The notes under the pieces were generated by a model. The model was not told where the DNA came from, ran no database searches, and worked only from the letters and a program-made list of their open reading frames with translations. Below, piece by piece: positions 31,747 through 43,392 of a DNA stretch of 64,000 nucleotides. The stretch's first letter is position 1, and each line of letters opens with the position of its first letter. Source of the DNA: Gyromitra esculenta (Eukaryota > Ascomycota > Pezizomycetes > Pezizales > Discinaceae); the NCBI GenBank assembly GCA_038503075.1, contig JBCAML010000014.1:124001-188000 (forward strand). Direction: 5' to 3'. The position numbers and the translations under genes were made by a program.

Positions 31747-34567
31747 CTACGGATCTAAGGACAACAGATGCTCCATCTCATTCATCTTGTTCGGAAAAAC
31801 TCGTCCTCCAGTGTTAGACGTATCACGGATCACAGTCTGCTGCTGGTTTTTGAGCCCCAAACCATACCCATTAAGATTTTCCATAAGGGGAATTCCACGA
31901 TATTCCATATCTTCCATGCTTCCCAAATCACCAAAGCCTGGCTCGTTAATATCATCCTCGACATTGAGATGATCCCCCACATTTCCTAGGTCATTATTAT
32001 CCAAGTCCAGGTCGCCGAAAATGCTACCGGAAGGAAAGAGATCCTCAAAATCTCTCTCAGTATCCTGATTATTGGGTAAGAGTTGCTGTAAGAGTGAGTT
32101 TCCCGTGCTCTCCCCAGCTGCTTCGCCGTATGACTGAGGAGCTTCGTTATTAGTAATGAAGTTGTCAAATCCAAAATCTAGACTTTCACCACTCCAGCAC
32201 GGATCAATTGCTGGTATGGATTCATCAGCACCAGTTAGCATGTCAAACTCATACATCTGTTGCTGATTGTTGGATCCCGGATTCTGGGGCTGCTGGTTGT
32301 AAGCTTGTTGATTTCCGGGTCGCTGGTTCATAAGCTGTGATCCAGATTTCATATTGTGCTGTTGGCTGAACCATGAAGGATCCTGCGACGTAAATCCAGG
32401 TTGACTATACTGGTCTTGAGAGTATCTGTTATTCTGTGGCTGATTGAGTTGGCCGTATCCCTGTGTTGGGTTTGCAACAGACGGGCCTTGATAACTAGCA
32501 GCAACCTGTCGCTGTTGCTGTTGGTAAGTGGGCAAGAGATTAGGGGAGAAATAGGAGGAGCCTGAGGGAATGAGCGGGCTCAGAGCGTAGTTAGCACCAT
32601 AGATGGCCTCGCTAAGAGTAGTTGCAACTTGGTGCTCGACACCGATAACATTGCTGGTAGGGTTGGCAGCAGGTGTGAGTGGGGCGATAGGAGCCGGATC
32701 AGAGCTCACAGCATTCCCTTTACCCTGACGAGTCTTCGGATTGGCAATTGGGCGAGATCTCTGCTGGATCTGAGCGGCTGCTTGCTGTTGAGCAGTGGAT
32801 TCTTGCTGGAGGGAAGTCTGTCGCTGGGACTCGAAGTACGCTCGTTGCTGTTGTTGAAGTTGCTGGGCCTTATAAAACTTCTGCAGCTCGGAAATTTGTT
32901 CCTGTGATTGTTTCTCCGGAGGTGGATGCTGCTCAGTGTTATGATACTCTTGCTCGGGAGATTCTTCTTTTTGCAGTTGAGAATTGAAGTAATCCTCCTC
33001 ATGAAAAGAAGCATACTGCTCATACTCTTGAACGAATCCGCCTGCCCGATTTTCAGAGCCTATAAGCATGGCCATGTTCTGCCCTTGAGCAGAGCTGCCT
33101 TCGCCATTGGCGAGAGGAATGGAGGCAGTGGTCAAATTCTCAACAAAAGTAGTGGTAGGGGCGGAGAAGGGAGCAGGGACAGGAGCGGAGGCGAGATCAG
33201 GAATAGGAGAAACAAGAGGATCAGCAGCAGCAGCAGTCTTGCTTTTCTTGACAGTGCGCTTTTTCTTCTGCGCAGGAGCGGGAGCATCGGTTATACTCTC
33301 ATCCAGTTGAGAAGCAGTACGCTTTTTCCCCTTATAAACCCTTTCCTTGACTGGGGGGCATTCGCCGCCGTGGGTGGCCATATATTCCGAGTTACGCCTC
33401 TCATTAAGTTCCTTGTTATCAATCTTCTTCTTCGCATTGTTCTTCTGGTTGTCGGCGAATCGCTTTCAGGATGTTAGCAGCAGTGAGACAGTAAGTATGA
33501 TCAAGTCAAACGACGATGAAGGGGAGGGGGACAAACTAGTTGCATCATATGCGGGTTCAAGAGCACATCCTCATAGGTTGACGGACGCGACATAAAGTAG
33601 ATGGTACCCTTGCATTTCTGCATGATAGACTGTGGTTAGTAAAAACATAAGACAGCTGCGAGGGGAGAAATGATAGGATGAACTTACCCGCAGAAGACTG
33701 ATAAGATTTCTGTACCTATCAGTGTAGCGGAATCCCGAGTTGTAGTCGTTGCCTTGATGAAGTTGATTCAAGTGGTACTATATCGATGTGTTATTAGTTG
33801 ATCTTGTGATAATATAAGGGACAAATAAAACAATAGGAAAGAAGATCACATACAAACAATGTCTGTGCTAGCTCCAAAAAGTTTGGGTCTCTCTTCATCA
33901 GGCGCCAATGATCTTTGTAAGGTTTTGTATCTGCGAAATCCAAAATCTCAGACTCATCGGCCATTGCTTCGACCATCTCGGCAATCATATCTTCTTCCAG
34001 AGGAACAGTGCCTTTAGCATCCTCCGGAATCCCATGAGGACCCGGCCCTACGAAGTTCTTAGCCATGATGGAGCTAAGGACATGTGTGAACCGTTGAGCT
34101 TCCTTAGGCTTGGTCTTTGAAGTTGAAGCAACCGGTGTCATATTAGGGGCCTCCACTGGCACAGGGGGTTGACCTGTAGGGAGAAGTTTAAAGGCAATGG
34201 CGATTTGGCCCATGCCCAGTATTATAAAGAGAAGTTGCTATTTCCTGAAGTCAATAACCAATAACCAGCAACCAAAGCAGCGAAATCTAAAGAGAAAACA
34301 TACATCAACTTGTTTGTCTGCTATTTCTAAAAAATTATTGCCGGACAGAACATCGTCTGCATCATCACCAGGCAACCTTTTATCCATTTCAGTCTGCACA
34401 TATTTGCTAACAAAGTCGTTCCGGAAAAGCCTGTATTCTGCGACAAACTCTGCCTCGGTCCCACCCACTGTGGTACACGTTTGGAAGTGTCTCTGGAAGG
34501 CGGTGATAACCCCTGGTTGGATCTCAACAGTATCCTTTTGAGGCGTAAAATATATCGGAAAAGGCAT
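31747..34567 (-). CDS. Q/N-rich nuclear-type protein, putative regulator
   Basis: No family recognised. Exons are 34567-34304, 34237-33854, 33777-33688, 33617-33537 and 33462-31747 (844 aa). All four introns are phase 0. The first 270 residues look folded (QPGVITAFQRHFQTC; DTKPYKDHWRLMKRDPNFLE; YTDRYRNLISLLRKCKGTIY) and probably form the conserved part. A lysine-rich segment follows (NNAKKKIDNKELNERR; AQKKKRTVKKSKTA), which could act as a nuclear signal. Residues about 400-660 are dominated by Gln with Asn, Ser, Tyr and Pro, a prion-like low-complexity domain. The C-terminus is acidic with aromatic residues (ERDFEDLFPSGSIFGDLDLD), as in activation domains. A role as a transcription regulator or coactivator is inferred from composition only. 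No DNA-binding domain is visible. Confidence 0.72.
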
Positions 34568-36144
34568 TTAAAGGAGTATTCTAACGAAAAAACTTCTCTA
34601 AAATCTGCCCAGGATGCTTCGAAAAGAAGATTAACAATGCTGAAAAAGAAGTGCGACTGGAAGGCAGATAACAATTCTATCTGCAGAAGACGAAGCAGCA
34701 GCAAGAGGATGGAGATGAAGATAGAAAGAACTTTGAGGGAAGTGGGGGTTCTGTGGGTATAGAAAAAAAAAAAAAAAAGAAAAGAGAAGACGGGGAGGGC
34801 ACACCCAAAATCCAAATTTATACTATGCTCTACTGCCCCACCAAAAATTCTATCTCTGCGCAGAGCCAACTGATGGCATGACCCATTCAATGTTAGCCTT
34901 TTGCTATACACCGTCTCCAGGGAGTCTCATTATAACGGAAAAAATAAGATGCTAACCACTTATGAACTCCCATTCAGGTTGACTCGTCTATGAATGGCCA
35001 TCATCATTATAATAGGTCCGCTCATATAGAATAGCGCCCATGAAACTTACCATTGAGCGAGTCAGAGGACGTGGATGCTTGTGTTCCTGTACAGCAGGAA
35101 GGCTCGATTGTCGGAAAGTTCTCATTGACGCAAATATTGGAAGGGCCATTGTTCTGATATTGAAGTGTATATAGTCTTATTGAAGTGGATGTAGTCTCAT
35201 TGAAGCGAGTGTAGTCTCATTGAAGTGGATGTTGGTAGTGGATGGGAGGCCATAGACAGATACATATATACATTGTCTTCTACGATTTTCAAACTTTCCG
35301 GTGCGGGAATTAAATCGCATCTCTTAAGCTACAGTATCTCAAGCAGCGGAAAAATCACCATGTGTTTTTTTTGGTGGGCGGATGAATATTTGTTGACCCA
35401 CACTGATTCGTCGCACACAGACGCTAACGCTGCTTGTAGGCGAACACCTTCAAGCACACGCAGATTCGAGATTTAGACGGATATCAGCAATAGTGAGGAT
35501 AGGGTTATCCTGGGGTAGATGCTGGAATTCTTGGAATAGAGCTGCCCTTCGATATTTACGCTGTCCAAAAAACGTATTAGAATCAGAAATTAGAGATTGG
35601 AAGCAAGTTTAGTTTGACATTACTGTTGTTTGCACTCCACACAGCAGCAACAAACTTCTGTTTCGATCTATTTTTGCAGAGCAAAAGTAGTGTCACTACA
35701 TGTACAGGTACACAGTTCCAGCGATCCTTGATGTCTTTTCGTGATCCTCCGTCCATGCGAAAGACTTTCTCCGCTGGTCAATCCCCACCCAAAAATACCT
35801 GATCTTGAGAGGCCACAAGAATATAACCAAAGTATCTTGAGTATGGCAAGGATTAACCAGATGCGCAGGCTTGGTGTCTTCTGCAGCATCGAACGCCTGT
35901 GCGTAAGGATCGCGACTTCTTGGCGTGTTAGTCATCATCGAACTTCAACCTCACCTCTCGATAGCTCGCCTCATCGCTCATCTTCACCTACCAAAATTAT
36001 CCCCTCCACGCGTCGTTCTCGCCCATAAATCGCTGGATCCACTTTGGGCCACTCTTCGCCGTCATTTCGACACCCGTATCACGCGTTTGCGGCCAGGAAC
36101 AACAGGACCGGTCCCCGTGGACCACCCCCAGACCACCCCCGTCC
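34568..36144. other. divergent promoter region
   Basis: This lies between the minus-strand Q-rich gene and the plus-strand bromodomain gene. It holds an A-run at 34762-34778, a 20-bp tandem repeat at 35161-35230 and a TACATGTA octamer at 35697-35704. The ORFs here (34481-34762; 35225-36028) have no domains. Confidence 0.45.
35161..35230. repeat. 20-bp tandem repeat, about 3.5 copies
   Basis: The unit tgaagtggatgtagtctcat repeats with a 20-bp period. The copies differ at a few positions, and the last one is partial. Confidence 0.85.
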
Positions 36145-39100
36145 ATGAGCACCCCATCGTTCGAGATTACCGCCTACACGCCACTAGAAACCCTCCTTCT
36201 CTTTCATAACCTCTCGACCCATGGTACACATCCCACATCATTTCCGATCATTTCGAATATCTTGGTCCGGAATCCGCTGGTCAAGAATGGAGAGACGTTT
36301 GACAGAGGAAGGTTGGCGCCTGACGCGTTGCGGGAGTTCTATCTCTTCCAGCTGAAGGAAGCTGAGTCAGAGCTTGGGAATGGCGACGGACAGGTCAATG
36401 GCGACGGTGGTAGACCAGGCTCTCCAGCTACGACACGGAAAAGAAAGGCTAAAACACCCCCGACAGCTCTATCAAATTCGGACAAAACACCTCTGGTCAA
36501 GATCCTGACGTCACGGCTGTACGAGCAGTATCGAAGCACGATATTTCGACAAATACGCGATGACGAGAAGAGGTATTCACAATTAGAACAAGACATTGAG
36601 GATATATCCGCAGGATTATGGGATGAACGCCTGCTGAGAGAGAAGACCACAAAAGCGAGAAGTAGAAGTGGTTCGGCAACACCACGAGCTTCTAGAGATG
36701 GAAGGGCCGTTTCTTCCCCAGCTTTAGAGAGACGGAATATTCTGCCTAGCGTTGGACCTGTTCTCGAGCAGAGCGATAAATCATTGGTACCAGGGGTTTC
36801 TGTGGAGGTATCCCCAAGGGCATTGCCGCGAGCATCAACACCTCAGCGTGCTATTGTCCAGGCTTCTACAACTCTGGGTAGGTCTCCTTCGCTGCCTTTG
36901 TTACCATCATGCCCGACTACATCCCCTATAAAGCTCGAACAGCCCTCACCAGCCCCAGAGTTTCACCCTCAAAATGTCGCCGTTCCAGTATCAGTATCAC
37001 AACAATCCCCTCCTTCCCCTCCGCAAACTCATGACCAAACGCAAGAGGGATCGAGAGAAATACACAAAGCCACTCACCCCCAAACAAAACGAGAGGTCAT
37101 TAAAGCAAGTCTGTGTCAAGGAACCCTTGATTCACCAAGCAGTCAAACGGTCATGCAGTGGTCAAACCCAAATGTTCAGGCCGTTCCAGCATCTTCCCCT
37201 CGGCAGACGCAGGCTCACAGGGTCTTGGCTGCGCCTATTCCATCTCCTCAGGTACCACCTAAGATGGAAGCTGTTCCTCCACCCCCGCCCTTAAGCACCT
37301 CTTCACCCGTTGCACCACCCTTATCACGACCACTGGGCGTAAAGATCGAAGCTCCAGTCCCTCCACCGACACGAACACCCTTTCCTCCAATTACTCCTAG
37401 ACCACCGCTACAGGCCGCTTATCCACAGCCTCAGACACCATTGACAAGGCCGCCGACAATACCAACCCCAACCCAACAACAAGTACCAGGACATCAGGGT
37501 TTAAGTGGGTTGCTTCAATTGGCAGATGTCGCCGATACCCGATGGCAACAGCAACATACTCCTGCATACGGCCCTCATGGAACACCCACACACCCACATA
37601 TGGCATATTCACCCCCTCGGCAACAAAGCCCATATGTTGCGGCCCCGATGACCCCCCACGTCCAAGCTAGCCCGCAAGGACATAGAACTCCTACACCTTC
37701 TACACCTGGGGGTGGGAATTTTGGTATTCTCCTCCCAGCTTCGGCGTCTCCCGTTCCGATTGCTTCTGTTCCGCAATACCCGCCGCAGTATCCTTCGCAC
37801 AGCCAGGCAAGGCCGATTAATGTTCCACAGCCTAATTTCCAGCCCTATAGCCCTTATGCGCAGCAACAACAGCAGCATAATTTTGAGCAAGCTCCGCAGG
37901 CATCTTCGCCGCCCGTACAAAGGATTGCTCCCCGCCCTCCTCCATCGACAACTCCGGTGCCCGCCCAGCATCCACAGGCTTCTCCCGGAAAAACTCGTCC
38001 TCCACCCATAAACATTGCTGCTATTTCTCCCAATACACCTCCGCATGTGCAGTCTACAACTCACAGAGGAGAACCTGGATCACCGATTCCACCGCGACCT
38101 GACGAAATCTCACCAATCAGTACGCCTTCACGCTCTCCTCCACCCCCTGCATCCCCCAAGCCAGCCAGCGTTGAGAAAACCCGTGGTAAAAAACGACTCT
38201 TCCAGGAGGATGAAAAGCCCTCTATAGAGAAGGAGAAGACTAATGGGTACAAAGAGGATGTCAAGCAACAAGTACGGGTCGATCGAGGGAGGGAAGAAAG
38301 ACCGGCAGCTAAGAGGCAAAAATCGATGAAGTACGACAAGACACCTGGGAAGAAGGATATAGTTAGAGGGAATTCCGGTTCTACCAAAGGAACTGAAAAT
38401 CCCCCGCCGGCTCCAGAAAGCAAGGTTAAAGACGAAGAAACTGAGGCTATGGACATGGATGACCCCACGCCTGCAAGCGCATCACCTGAAGAAGAGGAAG
38501 AGCCTGCGCCGAAGCCGAAAACAAGAGGCAGGCCACCAAGAAAGCCAAAACCCAAGCCTGAGGAGCAAGTGCAGGAACCAGAGCCCCAGCCGAAGGAGAA
38601 ACGTCCAAAGCGGAAGCGAGCTGAAACAAGTGCTCCTACTCCACAAACTGTCGACGATGACGATGATAGCGATGCTGATGCTGCTTCAGTATCTCCAACC
38701 CCGCACCGACGACACGCGCCAAAACTCGAGCAACAGAATTCAAACGCAACGATGGGCATACCTTCTCCGTCGCCGCTTACGGTGGCCATTGGTCAACAGC
38801 CGTTGGTCGTTGCGACGAAAAAGTTCCTGCAGCTTAGTGCGCCTTTGTTGGGAGATATCAGTAGCCATAAATTTGCGAATCTATTCTCAAATGCTGTGAA
38901 TGAGCGCATGGCTCCTGGGTACAGGAATTTAGTCTATAGGCCACAAGACCTAAAAAGTATACCACTTGCAACGCTTGTTCCGTACATCTGGTTACTAACT
39001 TTTAACAGGCATCAAAGCAGCCGTCAAATCTGGCACAGCAGCAATTACCAATACATCAACTGGGACTCCAGCCATGACACCAACAACCGAGCCATTCGCT

Positions 39101-39577
39101 GCTGCAACCCCACCTGCAAGTTCTTCAACCTTCGCAACCCTTCCCGCAACAACCTTAAACACTCCTCCAAAAGGGATCGTTAACTCTGTCCAGCTTGAGA
39201 AGGAGCTCTTCAGGATGTTTGCAAACGCAATCATGTACAATAAATCTACCACCGAAATTGCCAAAGAGACTGTTATGATGGCGCGGGATGTCGAGGGCAT
39301 GGTTGATAACTTTAGGACTGCGGAGGAGGCAGGGATGAAGAAGGCTCTTGGCGCAGCGGCGACTGGAAACGGTTTTGGGTCAGCGAGGAAGCCAGGCGCT
39401 AGGGAGAGGGAGAGGGAAAACACGGTAGGGACTGTTGCAGGGGAAGAGGAGCAGAGCGTTAGTGGTGATAAAGTCGACGATGATGGCGAGGACAGTGTGA
39501 TGGGGGACACAGACGGAGCATCGGAGCGAGGGAAAGGTAAAGGCGGCATCGGGAAGCGGAAGAGGTTCAAGCGATAG
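36145..39577 (+). CDS. bromodomain protein, Bdc1/BRD8-like (NuA4 subunit)
   Basis: Exons are 36145-38956 and 39009-39577, with a 52-nt intron inside the bromodomain; 1126 aa. The N-terminus (TPLETLLLFHNLSTHGTHPTSF through DALREFYLFQLKE) matches the N-terminal region of fungal Bdc1 and animal BRD8, subunits of the NuA4 histone acetyltransferase complex. Residues about 270-700 are Pro/Gln/Ser-rich and disordered. Residues about 700-850 are charged, with RGRPPRKPKPKPE (AT-hook-like). The bromodomain (about 890-1040) comprises FLQLSAPLLGDISSHKFANL and VNERMAPGYRNLVYRPQDLK, then after a Thr/Ser/Ala-rich insertion of about 45 residues ELFRMFANAIMYNKSTTEIA. The asparagine that contacts acetyl-lysine fits in AIMYNKS. 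The C-terminal tail is acidic, then basic (GKGKGGIGKRKRFKR). The first ATG is used; another start is unlikely because the conserved N-terminus begins within ten residues. Confidence 0.88.
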
Positions 39578-41583
39578 ATTTATGGCCTTTGGTCTTGTTT
39601 TCCTTTCGGGTAAAGGTTGGGTTTAGTACGTGGTTTTCTTTTTTTTTCTCTTACATTTTTTTACATTGGGCACTGGCTTCCTTTTTTTCTTTCTTTCTAG
39701 AGATTATCTATCTCTAGAGCGTGCCTGACCTGCCTCATCTCACTCCTCCAATATTCTTCCTACTGTTACTCCCCCTTGTTATAATTTAACTTTTTACAAC
39801 TTAGGTACATATCCCCCCTTTTTTTTCTCCCCCTTTACTTTCTCTTTCTTCGTCCTTGTGATTGCTAGAGTAGGGCGCTTAATAGTATTCCAAAAGAGAG
39901 GCCGGTATCAAAGACCATACCTTTTTTTTTTTGGTTTCCCTTTTATTTATTTTTGTAGGAAGGTTCTTCTCAGTTTCGCCACGTTTTTTTTCTTCTTCTT
40001 TCTATTGTGTATTAGTACTTGGTACGATGGATAAATAGGGAAAGGGAAAGAACTTCAATGTTTAGGTATCTGTAACCATTAGCTTAGTAGGTATTGATGA
40101 ATTTTGGCACACACACCTGATTTGCCGTTGTTCGTATGCCTGTTTGTTTGTTTTGTTTGCTTGTTTGGCATTGTGCGCGTGCACATGAGTGCTGGATATA
40201 GAAATGAAATTGGAACCTATGTAGAGCAGTGAATGTTATTATTTGAAGTGCGTTTGACTAGGTACTATTAGTTAAGAACAGCGGACGGTCGCACAGGGGG
40301 GTGTTGGAATGAGCTATGGGCGGTATTGAGGAAGTGCTCTAAATCACATTTGGGAGCTCTGCGCTAAGAGCTGCTAGGATTGAAGGCTAGAAAATGTATT
40401 AAAAAAAAGCGATATGTGATTAGAAAAGAAAAGAAAAGAAAAGAAAAGAGCTCTAATCAAAATTCTAGTATCAAATCCCGGAAAAAGACTAAAGCTCAAA
40501 ATAGTGCGTCTGCTTTCACCAAGGGCGGTAGCTAGTACTTCTCCATTATGTGCAGAAGGTGTATGGGTGGGTGGATGGAGGATGGCGGACAGGATGAAAT
40601 GTGATAACGTTAATCTAAGTTCTTGTAATGTTACAGACTCGGAGCCTAATCCCCGCCAGGACCAATCCTTTAAACCTCCAACGATAGCTGTTTTCTCCAG
40701 TCCCCTGGCAGATATCCCAAAGTCACAGCTGCCATCAACAGGTAAAGGTAAACCCACTATTCTGAGTGGCTCTACAGCAATATGTTGTTTTTCATCACTA
40801 GACCGTTCTCAAGCCTCGCCCATGGCCCAAGCAGTCAACACACGTTGCCTACCGGTTGCACTTCCTTTCATTTTGCCGGCCTAGTATATCGACCCAAGTT
40901 TCCCATGTCTCCTATGTAGTACCAGGTAGTTAGCTCCTATTTCACTTTACCCCAAGGAGTGTTTGGTTTAGTCAACATACCAATAGGATACTTCTCAGAC
41001 GTCGACCAATACGGTAGTAGGCAGATGTCTAATGCAGGGTATACATCCCCGCCTATCAGATGGGGATTGACTATTACGTACATGCGCGGCGCTATCGATT
41101 AATGATTAGTGATGGTCTCACCTGGATAGGCTTTCTAAAGCTATCTAGTATTTCTATAGCTTTGAGGGGTCAGGGTACCTATTCGTGTCTGTTCTAGGCA
41201 CGAAGCACAAATTCCAGTATATATATATTTTTTAAGGAGATACATGTAATTAAAGCAGAGTGTTCCCCCAAAATAAATATTCCAAGGGTCTATCTATGGC
41301 GAGACTCCGAAAAAACCGAGTGATGCCGCGAGATTGAAAGCAGGGATGACAAAACAGCCACATCTCACCCCCATCCCCGCCTCAGCCAGACCTCCAAACC
41401 TCCAGAAGCCAAGTCTGCAAAAGGTAACACGCTGTTCCTAACATATCACCACGCTACATAAATCCACACCTCAATCATATCCACATAACCACGACTCTAA
41501 TAAAAAAATTAAAAAAAACCTCAATAACTCTGCCCTACATCATCATGTCCACACTCCCTACATCATTGCATAGTCCCCACTCC
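39578..41583. other. 2-kb intergenic, convergent 3' ends
   Basis: From 39580 to 40030 it is T-rich on the plus strand (3' UTR of the bromodomain gene). An (AAAAG)n microsatellite lies at 40423-40450 and a TACATGTA octamer at 41241-41248. The 126-codon ORF at 40504-40884 has no domain. Part of a 26-bp tandem repeat starts at 41553. Confidence 0.45.
40423..40450. repeat. (AAAAG)n microsatellite
   Basis: Five to six copies of the pentamer GAAAA in an intergenic region. Confidence 0.9.
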
Positions 41584-41631
41584 CTACATCATTGCATAGT
41601 CCCCACTCCCTACATCATGTCCATAGTCCCC
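41553..41631. repeat. 26-bp tandem repeat, three copies
   Basis: The unit beginning actccctacatcattgcata occurs three times with exact 26-bp spacing. The third copy has one small change (catcatgtccatag). In my gene model the minus-strand stop codon of the Cys-rich membrane protein (41584-41586) falls in the middle copy. Confidence 0.9.
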
Positions 41632-43392
41632 CATTTCCGCCGCCGCATGGGTATGCCCCCCCGACGCATGGGTATGTTGCGTCGTCGCCGGTAATTCTTG
41701 ACTCACCGTCGTATAATCACCTACACACACCCCCCCCACCCCCCGATCAGCACCTATCTATCCATCCATCCATCCATCCATCTATCCCCTCCCCCTTCTC
41801 CCCACCTCAAAACAGAAACAGGAGCAGAGAAAAGCTTACGTTTCGGCACACCTGGCACACCTGGAGCACCTGTACCGCCACCCCCAATCTCATGCGGCCG
41901 GTACTCGCCCGAATATATCTCTGCCATGTTCAGCGGCGGGGAATACGTTGCGCTGTACCGTGGCGCCGGCGACGTGACTGGCGAGAGTTCCGGCACCGTG
42001 GGCACATATACGGGGCGGTACTGATCCGGGAGGACGGGGATCGTGGGTTCGGGTGCTGGCGGGGGGGTGAATTCTGGGGGAGGAGGAGGGCGGCGGTGGC
42101 GGCGGGCGCAGAAGAAGATTAGGAGGCCGAGTGCGACGAGGAGTAGGGTTCCGCCGACGGAGGCGCCGGCGATGATGACGATGGGGACGGGCTTGGTGGA
42201 GCTGGAGGAGGACGTGGAAGTGGACGTGGGCGAAGTGGAGGGGGTGGGCGAAGTGGAGGGGGTGGGCGAGGGGGTGGGGGTGTACACCAGCGTGTTGGAC
42301 AGGACTATGGCGGTTGAGGAGAACACGCCGGCGGCTATTTCGACGGAGGAAATAACTGTCTGGTATGATATTACCGTGGTGGGGGGGTCTGGCGCGACGG
42401 TGACCTGTACCGTGGTGGCGGCGGTGGTGGGCTGGCCGGGAGCAGTAACTATGGTTGGCTGCTGGTACGTGGTTGGCACTATGGCGGTGGTCTTTTGCGT
42501 TGTGGTTACAACAGCTGGAGATATCAGTTAGCCAGTCCTGCACATCACGAACCCCAGTTGGAGAATCCTACCACCAGCCAAGGTAGTGGTGACAATGGAC
42601 GGGCTCTGCACAATCGGGCTTGACTGGACCACAGGTGAGCTTGATACAGCAACTGGCCGAGTGGAGACAATCGACGGGGATGAACTCGCCGTGGGCGAGC
42701 TTACGGAAATACTAGTAATACTCTTTACGGACGAGACCGACCTTGAAGATATCGGGGCGAGAGTTGAGCTGGAGACCGGCTTGACGGTTGAGCCAATTCC
42801 TGAAACCGAGACGATTCCTCCCCCCCCGATGGGCGTGCACGTATTCACCCCACCCACCACTGAGCAGCTGTTGTTACTCGGACAGCAGAAATTGTAGCCT
42901 GCGCATGGAGACGCCGTTTGATCCACACATGGATTCTATCGCCGAAGCAACAACATCAACAACCCAGTCCCACCCAGCTTAGTAGAATGGCAAATCACAT
43001 ACGTTCGGGACCGAATTAAAGCAGTTATTCCCCACCAGGCAGCACACGGGAGTTCCCTGACTATTCGTCTAGCATTCGTTCCCCGCCAGACAGCATCGTC
43101 CACCTCCACAGCACTTGCCTCCTACCTCGCAGCACACCGTCGGGTCGTTCGGACACACTGCCAGATCGCTCGTCGCGCAGGCCCGTCGCGCGAGATCCCG
43201 CTTCGCCCGAAATCCACCAAATCCACCCGGCGCATCTCGCACCGCGAACCCGAAAGACGAAACCAAATTGTGTCCTGGCACCGGCACGAAGTCTGCGATA
43301 AGCGGGCTGCCGATTTGTGATTGCTGTTGCCTCAATGCCGAGCAAACGGAGAGAAGGCTGACGAGCACGAGAAGGAGCGGGGAAGACATCAT
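41584..43392 (-). CDS. Cys-rich, Ser/Thr-rich single-pass surface protein
   Basis: Exons: 43392-43003, 42935-42572, 42514-41840 and 41720-41584. The first exon contains an in-frame TAG at 43069-43071. It disappears if 43069-43125 (57 nt, GTAGGA...GCTAG, in frame) is an intron; the product is then 502 aa. The removed stretch itself reads like Cys-rich protein (GGKCCGGGRCCLAGNEC), so a nonsense change or error is also possible. Signal peptide: SSPLLLVLVSLLSVCSALRQ. Cys-rich blocks: CPNDPTVCCE, TPVCCLVGNNC and NPCVDQTASPCAGYNFCC. A long Ser/Thr/Val/Pro stalk, probably O-glycosylated, precedes the helix VPIVIIAGASVGGTLLLVAL with RRHRR after it and a Pro-rich cytosolic tail. The layout recalls cell-wall stress sensors (WSC/Mid2 type) without a WSC domain. 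The last exon (DYTTVSQELPATTQ) is inferred from a strong donor GTAAGC; retaining that intron gives another short tail. Confidence 0.65.
41754..41785. repeat. (CCAT)n microsatellite in intron
   Basis: Tetranucleotide CCAT/ATCC tract of about seven units, inside the putative last intron of the Cys-rich gene. Confidence 0.9.

Noticed and set aside
40504..40884. 126-codon ORF
   Set aside because: No domain or splice signals, and it lies in the 3' region of the bromodomain gene.
42043..42531. 162-codon plus-strand ORF rich in Gly and Val
   Set aside because: It is the antisense shadow of the Ser/Thr/Pro stalk and membrane helix of the Cys-rich surface protein.
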